Assembly: GCF_001632285.1 (NCBI RefSeq) | Contig: NZ_LWAH01000016.1 | Span: 372,001-436,000 of the forward strand | Length of the DNA: 64,000 nucleotides | Direction: 5' to 3' | Origin: Moraxella catarrhalis | GTDB taxonomy: Bacteria > Pseudomonadota > Gammaproteobacteria > Pseudomonadales > Moraxellaceae | Part shown: positions 58,021 through 64,000 of the stretch, piece by piece | How the letters are laid out: every line of letters starts with the position of its first letter | Numbering within the stretch: the first letter of the stretch is position 1 | The notes under the pieces: generated by a model | The model's input: only the letters and a program-made list of their open reading frames with translations | What the model was told of the DNA's origin: nothing | The model's database searches: none | Made by a program: the position numbers and the translations under genes

Positions 58021-58058
58021 TATACAAACCCTGATATATAAATATCAGGGTTTGTATA
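58021..58058. terminator. bidirectional terminator, 17-bp perfect stem
   Basis: TATACAAACCCTGATAT (58021-58037), loop ATAA, ATATCAGGGTTTGTATA (58042-58058), between the rightward cargo genes and the leftward 651-aa gene. It insulates cargo from late transcription. Confidence 0.85.
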
Positions 58059-58080
58059 AAACAGTAACTCTTACTTAGAT

Positions 58081-60036
58081 CTATCTTATATTAAAATACC
58101 TAAGAGCTTTATCCAGACTTTCCTTTCCGTTCTCCACACTTCTTTCCCAACCAACAGGAGTTTTCGCTGTAGGTGTAAGTGCAGTTGAGGTTGGAGTTTT
58201 ACTTTGATTTTTTCCTTTATCATTTGACTTACTCTGCTGTTTTTGTTGTGGAGATGGATTGTTAGGTACATAAAAAGGATTATCAACTTTCTCTTTTGAT
58301 GCTTCAAGTGCTTCATCTAAAAGTTTAATGGTATTTGCATCTGCATATTGCTTAAATGCCTTGTTTTGATTTAAAGTTACTGCATTATCTCTAACAAACC
58401 CTTTAAGCCCTGTTGGGTATGCTGTATTAATTGCTTGTAGATAGAGAGAGAAATCTTTAGCAGCTCCATAGAAAGCTTCATTAGCTATCTCTGCCCTAAT
58501 ATTATGAAGAACATTCTTATTTAAAAGTGTATATTCCATATTATCCAAGGAATTATTCCTAGCTACCCCAAACATATCTATAATACCAAAGCCATTACCT
58601 TGATAAGCAATGTCTAGTCTACCTGCAATACCTGCCTCTACAATTCTAATTTTCTCCGCATCAGTCTTTCCATGTTTACGAGCTAAATCAAAGTAGTCTC
58701 TTAAGCGTGTATCACTTACTCCTGCATTTTTAGCTAAGGCAGGTGCTTCTTTAGTAAACCACTCACTAGCACTTATTTTAGAGCCTTGAATGTGAGAATT
58801 GTTATGTTGGGTATGTAGCTTGTTTGCATAAGCAAGTGTACTAGCTAACACCTTATTAGGATTAAATTCACCATTCTCGCCAATAAACCCAAGAGCTTGC
58901 TCTTCAGTTAAACCAACACTAGTAAGCCTATTTACATTGTTTTCTTTTCTAGCTTTAACTTCCTTTGATGAACCGCCAGAGCCATCACCCCCATTAGTTG
59001 CTTCAAGGTAGTCAATAGCGTTCTTTTGCTCGCCCAGCTCTCTGTCATTTTGTACCTTAGCCCACCTAATCTTAAGTTCTTCTTCAGCATTTTTAATAGC
59101 AGAAATAGCTGCTTCATATTCCACTTCATTCATACGCTTACTATGGAAGTCGTTATGAGCGACCTGCTCTAGTCTTGCTAGGATGAGTGGGTTTTTTAAG
59201 GACTCAATCATCTCTGAGCCATAATGAGATGTTAATGCTGCCTTATCTAATGCAATATCATCTAATGCTTGTTTTCTAGCTTTTGAATCTTCTAGTTTAT
59301 TGGCTTCAGCTTCTTTAGCTTTAATAGCACTACTTTGAGTTAAATAAGTAATATAAGCAGATCCATATAACTTAACAGCTTCATCAACATAAGCATTATC
59401 AAGTCGCACTGATTCTGTTTTCGCTTTTTTATCGCCATCTATGATGCTTTGTATAGAGCTATTTAAAGCAGCACTACCACTAGGATACTTAGTTATATAT
59501 TGTTCTGCAAGAGTCCCTATTTGCTGATATATCTTATCTTTATCAGGATGACCATCAGGTAAGAGGCTTGCAGTATTGGTTAGGTTATGGATTACATCAG
59601 CAGTATTATCAGCATCATACTGCATAACTTCTGTGGTATTTTTTCTTGACTTACTGGCATGATCAATAGCATCTACTGCGTCCTTGATTAAAGTAGTATT
59701 ACGACCATCTACATACTTAATAATGCTGTTTATATTAGCAGCATCAAAACCACCAATGTCAGTACCATATTTGGTTATCAGACCGTCAATTAAGGCAGCT
59801 TTATCAGTAGTTTGAAATTGATCTAGATTTATTGCATTGATTTCTTTCTCAACTTCATTAAGCTTATGCTGCTGTGCATATGTAAATACATCAGCACCTG
59901 CTTCAGTTAGTTGTTTAAAAGCTTTGTTCTGAAGTTCAGCATTTTTATAAGCACTATTAATGACATCAGTAGCATCAATGGCTTCTACATTTGTCCACTT
60001 AGGTGCTGTACTAAATACTGTATCAAAATTACTCAT
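58081..60036 (-). CDS. phage internal virion (ejection) protein candidate, 651 aa
   Basis: A 651-residue, largely alpha-helical, Asn/Lys/Ala-rich protein with long coiled-coil-prone stretches (about 200-370) and a Ser/Thr/Pro/Gln-rich tail (about 585-620). It has no signal peptide or membrane helix. The start overlaps the stop of the 194-aa gene (TAATG), so the two are coupled. Position and size parallel T7 gp15 and the ejection proteins next to the polymerase in N4-like phages. Assignment rests on gene order, length and composition, not on a clear motif. Confidence 0.65.
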   Translation of the reverse strand: MSNFDTVFSTAPKWTNVEAIDATDVINSAYKNAELQNKAFKQLTEAGADVFTYAQQHKLNEVEKEINAINLDQFQTTDKAALIDGLITKYGTDIGGFDAANINSIIKYVDGRNTTLIKDAVDAIDHASKSRKNTTEVMQYDADNTADVIHNLTNTASLLPDGHPDKDKIYQQIGTLAEQYITKYPSGSAALNSSIQSIIDGDKKAKTESVRLDNAYVDEAVKLYGSAYITYLTQSSAIKAKEAEANKLEDSKARKQALDDIALDKAALTSHYGSEMIESLKNPLILARLEQVAHNDFHSKRMNEVEYEAAISAIKNAEEELKIRWAKVQNDRELGEQKNAIDYLEATNGGDGSGGSSKEVKARKENNVNRLTSVGLTEEQALGFIGENGEFNPNKVLASTLAYANKLHTQHNNSHIQGSKISASEWFTKEAPALAKNAGVSDTRLRDYFDLARKHGKTDAEKIRIVEAGIAGRLDIAYQGNGFGIIDMFGVARNNSLDNMEYTLLNKNVLHNIRAEIANEAFYGAAKDFSLYLQAINTAYPTGLKGFVRDNAVTLNQNKAFKQYADANTIKLLDEALEASKEKVDNPFYVPNNPSPQQKQQSKSNDKGKNQSKTPTSTALTPTAKTPVGWERSVENGKESLDKALRYFNIR

Positions 60037-60620
60037 TACTTCGCTCCATATCTATTTAAGTATTCCCCAATGCTTTCAGGTCTAGCAATACCTGTACCTT
60101 TATTATTGGCTTCCCAATACGCTTGACGATAGCGTTGTCTTTCTTCTAGCGTATTATTCCAAGCTTTGGCTTGCATCTCATAGTTACGATTGTTATTCAT
60201 CATATCATGAGCCAATGTCTGTTTAGCAAGCTTATGTGCTTTTCTAGCATTAATTGCTTCAAGAATTGAACCTACTGCTTTTAAGCCAGTATTAAACTTT
60301 TCGCCAGTACTCATTTGTCCCCAACTGTTTCTAAAGCCCCTTGTATTGTTAGATAAGCTTGATTGGATAAGACTACCTACACTACCTACCGCATTTCTCC
60401 ACTGTTGTTGTTGGCTTGGTAGACCTAAACCATTGTAATTAGCATAGCGTTGGTTAGAAGTATCTACCCTAAACTTAGGCTGGGTAACTACAGTATCAGC
60501 GGGTAGGGTCATAGTAGGCATAGCAGTAGGGGTAATCGTAGATGTATCTGTTAGAGTATCATCAGTTAAATAACTACCTACTGCTGGTACATAAAAAGGA
60601 TTGGCAACAATCTCATTCAT
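60036..60620 (-). CDS. phage internal virion protein candidate, 194 aa
   Basis: A 194-residue protein. An N-terminal Pro/Thr-rich part (NPFYVPAVGSY...) is followed by a Gln/Asn-rich middle and a long amphipathic helix (residues about 105-180: KAVGSILEAINARKAHKLAKQTL...MMNNNRNYEMQAKAWNNTLEERQRYRQA). T7 gp14, which forms the outer-membrane pore of the ejection apparatus, has the same length and the same position just upstream of gp15 and gp16. The NPFYVP motif at its start recurs near the end of the 651-aa protein (NPFYVPNNP). The role is inferred. Confidence 0.65.
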   Translation of the reverse strand: MNEIVANPFYVPAVGSYLTDDTLTDTSTITPTAMPTMTLPADTVVTQPKFRVDTSNQRYANYNGLGLPSQQQQWRNAVGSVGSLIQSSLSNNTRGFRNSWGQMSTGEKFNTGLKAVGSILEAINARKAHKLAKQTLAHDMMNNNRNYEMQAKAWNNTLEERQRYRQAYWEANNKGTGIARPESIGEYLNRYGAK

Positions 60621-60643
60621 AAAATTTCTCCTTTGGTTTAAAG

Positions 60644-63310
60644 TTAAGTGATTAAAAGAACATCTTCAACTTGTTGTTGTATGTCTGCCACAGTTGTTAG
60701 ATTAGGGGTTTGTTGTTTACTTAGTAAACCATCAGCTAAATTACTTACTGTACCTAAAGACAAATTGACGACATTGATGTTACTATGCCTAGCATACATC
60801 ATTTGAGGTGTCTCAAATAAGTTTACTTTAGGTGCATAGCTTGGCATGTTAAGATACAGCTTAGCATCTTTAGCTACGCCCAAATCCAGCATCTTTTGTT
60901 TGGTTTTGAGTGCTTCTGTTTTGGTTTGATACTTGACAGTTTCATCTTGGATTTGTTTATATACTTCAGCTAACTCATAAGCTTTTTGTTTGTTATAAGC
61001 ATTAAATGACTGGTTTACTGCAGTCATAATATTAGGTGCGGTTATAAGCTTACTAAAGTCCCAACTTGCACCATGAGCCGCCATAACCACTGTAATAATC
61101 AGTTGTAAATAGCCAGCTAATTTGGGTGAAACCAGTCCTAACTTAACAGCAATTTTTACTACAAAATTAATGGCAAGACTTACTGCCAATGACTTTGCTA
61201 AAGCCACTAAAGCTGCATAAGTACTGCCACCATCACCACCCCCTGTTATGATAGCAACAGCAATACCAACAATCACAGCACCAAACTTAACAGCTGGTTT
61301 AACCCAATCACGATATACCTTGACAGTTTCTTCTGTACGGGTATGTAATTGCATTGCATACTGTAAAAGTTCATCTTGTTCATGACGAGTTAATTGTTTT
61401 AGTAAGTAAGGTATGACAGGTAAATTATGGTAGGCTAATGTAGTAAAGCCCACTACCCTACTGCCATATAGCGTTGAAGCCATTAAGGTGATATTTTTTC
61501 CTATGGGTGTTCTTGTTGTTTTAGGTATTCTGTTATAAGGGTATAAGTTATAGGGCACAAACCAATAGTTATCAGGTCTTGTATAAGAGCCATTCGTCTG
61601 ATGGTTTATTCTGATATCCAGCAGTTCATTGGGAATATCAAAAGTACTGCCATTACTGGTATTTATTCTCTGAGCCATGCGTTCAGTACTATTTTCTAGT
61701 TCATATTCATTAACTGGGGAGTTATGCCTAATAAAATTACTTCTAAAATCATCTATGTGTTCACGGTTGTATGTCATCACCTTGAATCTGTGTGATTGAA
61801 AAGTAAACGGATTGCCCTGCTGTCTCCAAAACACAGTGTCATCAATGCCACCATACTCTGTAGGTAGGCTATACATATAAGTAAACTGACGATAATATGC
61901 TTGATAATCAGGATTAAAGTAAGTTGCTATCCTAAACTTAAACATCATGTAGTTATACAGATGCCAGTATTTGTGTAGTACAGGTACATCAAAATCTGAT
62001 TTATCATAAGGCAACGGTACGCTCAAGTGTATCCATACATCATCTAATTTACCCCAATCAGCACCCATACTATCACGAAAACTAGAAATTAATTCTTTAA
62101 TATCATACCCAAGTACCGCTAATGCTTCTGCTGCATAAGCACGGTCATAGGCGATACGCTCGTGGCTTTGTTTTAATTGTTCTGTGCGTCTTTGTCTATT
62201 TAAAAACAATTTACCCAATAAAGAATTTCCTGTCAGCAGTTCTGAATCTTTATCCATATCATAATCAGAGATTCGTATTGGTATTGGGTGATACTGACTG
62301 ATGGGTATTGTGGTTGTGTGTTTACTAGCCAATGCCCCAATACGATGGCTTCTTAAATCAGGGATATGTTCATAGTAGGTTTGTACATTACCTTGTTTAT
62401 CAATATATTCTGCACCAAACCATTCATAAGGTTTTGTATCTCGTTCATCATCAGGATAAGGGGTAGGTACATAGTTTGTAGAGATATTAGGCAGTAGTGA
62501 TTTAGCATCTATCCCAATCAGCTCTGCGATAGGCATCGTGTCTTTACCTGCTACTTCTTCACGCATGATTTTATCGTAGTCTTCTTTTAGAAATTTAACA
62601 AAGGTATAAGACTCTCTAGATAAAGGTTTTACTCTAGGATAGCTGGCTAATTCTCTAATTTCCCTTGGATTTGTTTCTAATTTTGTTCTATAAGCCCTAC
62701 TATAATTGTGTGCACGACTTAAGCGATTCTTAGGGTGTAGATAGTGATAATTAGGTTTGTTAACATAACTGCTAGAACCAAGATACCACGATTGTAGGTT
62801 ATAATCATTACCTACTAATACCACCACATATCTTGGATTACTTTGTATGAGTACTTCATGATTATGGTCAGTTTTATTCACTTGTCTAAATCTAAAACGC
62901 TTTCTTGCCCAAGCATCTACACTAGGCAATTCCCATAAGTCTCCATGATCTATGTGCAAAAATTTATCTATTTGGTTTGGGAATTTTTCTTTAAGATACT
63001 CTTCCGCTGCTTTTTTCCAATTTAATTGTTTTAGTGGTTTGCCTATGGCACTGAACTCACCAAAATCCCAACGATACTCACTATAGATATTTTTGGTTTG
63101 TACCAGCTCATATAACTTATCCCATCTGCTTTTTAAGCCATTTTGACTGGAAGCTAATAAATACTCATGTAAGGGTCTTTGTGAACCTTCAAATACCCAT
63201 TGTTTAATGGCTTGCTTCTTAACCTGTTTTGCATCACTGACTTGACTGGGGGCATACAAAGAAGCACTGTCCGTATTTGTAAATGTCTTTTTCTTTTTAA
63301 ATAAACTCAT
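60644..63310 (-). CDS. large phage structural protein, 888 aa
   Basis: An 888-residue protein rich in Tyr, Arg and aromatic residues in its first 600 residues. A strongly hydrophobic Gly/Ala/Val segment follows (about 645-740: FGAVIVGIAVAIITGGGDGGSTYAALVALAKSLAVSLAINFVVKIAVKLGLV...LQLIITVVMA), probably two or three membrane-inserting helices, then a helical C-terminus. I recognise no family by motif. Its place, 23 bases upstream of the 194-aa gene, suggests a virion or ejection component. The ATG follows AGGTAGG, just after the upstream terminator. Confidence 0.6.
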   Translation of the reverse strand: MSLFKKKKTFTNTDSASLYAPSQVSDAKQVKKQAIKQWVFEGSQRPLHEYLLASSQNGLKSRWDKLYELVQTKNIYSEYRWDFGEFSAIGKPLKQLNWKKAAEEYLKEKFPNQIDKFLHIDHGDLWELPSVDAWARKRFRFRQVNKTDHNHEVLIQSNPRYVVVLVGNDYNLQSWYLGSSSYVNKPNYHYLHPKNRLSRAHNYSRAYRTKLETNPREIRELASYPRVKPLSRESYTFVKFLKEDYDKIMREEVAGKDTMPIAELIGIDAKSLLPNISTNYVPTPYPDDERDTKPYEWFGAEYIDKQGNVQTYYEHIPDLRSHRIGALASKHTTTIPISQYHPIPIRISDYDMDKDSELLTGNSLLGKLFLNRQRRTEQLKQSHERIAYDRAYAAEALAVLGYDIKELISSFRDSMGADWGKLDDVWIHLSVPLPYDKSDFDVPVLHKYWHLYNYMMFKFRIATYFNPDYQAYYRQFTYMYSLPTEYGGIDDTVFWRQQGNPFTFQSHRFKVMTYNREHIDDFRSNFIRHNSPVNEYELENSTERMAQRINTSNGSTFDIPNELLDIRINHQTNGSYTRPDNYWFVPYNLYPYNRIPKTTRTPIGKNITLMASTLYGSRVVGFTTLAYHNLPVIPYLLKQLTRHEQDELLQYAMQLHTRTEETVKVYRDWVKPAVKFGAVIVGIAVAIITGGGDGGSTYAALVALAKSLAVSLAINFVVKIAVKLGLVSPKLAGYLQLIITVVMAAHGASWDFSKLITAPNIMTAVNQSFNAYNKQKAYELAEVYKQIQDETVKYQTKTEALKTKQKMLDLGVAKDAKLYLNMPSYAPKVNLFETPQMMYARHSNINVVNLSLGTVSNLADGLLSKQQTPNLTTVADIQQQVEDVLLIT

Positions 63311-63335
63311 AACCTACCTATTTAAACCAATAAAA

Positions 63336-63361
63336 AAGCTAAAGTATTGCTACTTTAGCTT
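63336..63361 (-). terminator. leftward terminator between the 158-aa and 888-aa genes
   Basis: Perfect 11-bp stem AAGCTAAAGTA (63336-63346) / TACTTTAGCTT (63351-63361), loop TTGC; on the minus strand it is followed by TTTTTATTGG. It comes only 26 bases before the 888-aa start, so it may adjust expression within the late operon. Confidence 0.8.
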
Positions 63362-63389
63362 ATTATTGTAAGGACTGGTTAATTACAGA

Positions 63390-63866
63390 TTATGCTGAAG
63401 TTACCCCTGTAATGGCTGTTTCAATCACACGCCCAATATTAGACGCATTGAGTTTATTGACATCATTAGGTATGGCTTGGTCAGCGGCATTGGTATGGTG
63501 TACTTTCCATACATCAGCCATGATATTTGCCATCTTAAGCTTACTGTCATTATCAAAGCTCTTAGCCTGTGCTGTCAGTACTTTATTGTTCTTATCCATA
63601 ACAGAGTTTGCTTTGATGTATTGACCATCTGTTTGTGCTTTTTCTGTAATGACCTTTTGGCTATATAGCTCTTTTTGGGCGGTGATTTGGGCAATCTCAG
63701 CAGGAATTCTCTCAACTTCTTTGGCTTTTACTTTCACTTCTTCACGAGCCACATTGACCTTTTGCTGGGCTAATTGCAGTTCTTGTGGTTTGATATTTTG
63801 AAGTTCATAGCGTGTCAGTTCTTTTTGGGCTTGTTGTAGATCTACTTGAGCACGATTTAAAGCCAC
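63390..63866 (-). CDS. phage coiled-coil virion protein, 5' end apparently cut
   Basis: At least 158 residues, almost entirely coiled coil for the first 85 (ALNRAQVDLQQAQKELTRYE...), then SQKVITEKAQTDGQYIKANSVMDKNNKVLTAQAKSFDNDSKLKMANIMADVW. This kind of sequence is met in podovirus tail or structural proteins without known role. The nominal start is a GTG without a ribosome binding site. The frame stays open and protein-like up to about 63920 (EVAKSALTTKQTSVLDAQ), then turns into unrelated sequence and stops at 63966. The true N-terminus is probably missing. Confidence 0.6.
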   Translation of the reverse strand: MALNRAQVDLQQAQKELTRYELQNIKPQELQLAQQKVNVAREEVKVKAKEVERIPAEIAQITAQKELYSQKVITEKAQTDGQYIKANSVMDKNNKVLTAQAKSFDNDSKLKMANIMADVWKVHHTNAADQAIPNDVNKLNASNIGRVIETAITGVTSA

Positions 63867-63919
63867 TTGAGCATCTAGTACAGATGTTTGTTTTGTGGTT
63901 AATGCAGACTTAGCGACTT

Positions 63920-64000
63920 CATGTGGAGCATGGTTACCGCAAAGAAGAAAATGCCATTGCAGGATTTAATCTCTTGGTTTTAGATGTAGATAGTAGTACT
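63920..64000 (+). pseudogene. fragment resembling a phage primase/replication protein, running off the window
   Basis: On the plus strand the last 81 bases encode HVEHGYRKEENAIAGFNLL followed by VLDVDSST. The G-F-N-hydrophobic-DxD pattern resembles the start of the catalytic core of archaeo-eukaryotic-type phage primases. The fragment has an in-frame stop at 63911-63913 and no start codon, so its 5' part is absent. It meets the cut end of the leftward gene at about 63920. Confidence 0.4.

Overview
The window is a stretch of gammaproteobacterial chromosome, most likely from Moraxella or a close Moraxellaceae relative, followed by the left part of an integrated phage. The assignment is an inference from the kind and order of the housekeeping genes (lctP-lldD, a small ORF between parA and parB, hisZ next to purA, heme oxygenase, nadA-nadB facing a NadQ/NrtR-type regulator), the moderately AT-rich composition and the absence of enterobacterial-type operons. 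I see no tRNA, rRNA, CRISPR array or insertion sequence.

Bases 1-41.1 kb are ordinary host genes in short operons, many closed by clear hairpin terminators. In order they are: a COG2945 hydrolase, a small lipoprotein, ndk, ychF, a His-rich lipoprotein behind a Fur-like box, a FabR-like repressor and xthA; lctP and lldD for lactate uptake and oxidation; a leftward block holB / histidine phosphatase / kdsB / lpxK / parB / small ParB-like ORF / parA / rsmG; then a Lon-like protease and nth; Fur-boxed heme oxygenase; a FAH-VOC enzyme pair; purA and hisZ; corA, a Kef-type antiporter and a Na+/H+ antiporter; lon; yciB; exbD-exbB-tonB with a Fur-like box; and the NAD block nadB-nadA facing a NadQ/NrtR-like regulator and nadC. 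Two identical palindromic operators lie between nadA and the regulator. Iron and heme uptake (hemO, tonB-exbBD) and de novo NAD synthesis are the two coherent regulatory themes.

At 41253-41375 there is an isolated 3' end of prfA (release factor 1, last 40 codons plus stop, minus strand). Its reading frame loses similarity to RF1 abruptly at 41375, where phage DNA begins. This is best read as a prophage attachment site: the phage integrated into the 3' end of prfA and the remainder of that gene should lie beyond the far end of the element, outside the window.

Bases 41.4-64.0 kb are the prophage. A leftward late module encodes an 888-aa structural protein, a 194-aa and a 651-aa protein in the positions of internal or ejection proteins, and a single 4833-codon gene. 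I identify the giant product as a virion-packaged RNA polymerase of the phage N4 type. It carries the single-subunit RNA polymerase motifs in order and at sensible spacing: an Arg in an R...S-x-x-F-N-x-Q context at 2392, Asp 2583 in D-G-x-x-N-G, Arg 2681 / Lys 2685 / Tyr 2693 in an exact R-x3-K-x7-Y-G, and His-Asp 3004-3005. The same chain also carries an SGNH-hydrolase-like domain, a tail-lysozyme-like domain, a HExxH metallopeptidase-like domain and a domain resembling the phage Barnase-EndoU-ColicinE5/D-RelE nucleases. A prophage carrying an N4-type virion RNA polymerase inside a multi-domain ejected protein is the most interesting content of the window.

A small rightward cargo cassette (unknown 108-aa protein, ImmA/IrrE-type metallopeptidase, two small membrane proteins) is inserted between the giant gene and the rest of the late module. 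At the right edge (about 63.92 kb) the leftward gene appears cut and is joined to an oppositely oriented fragment resembling a phage primase or replication protein, which may be a rearrangement or an assembly junction.
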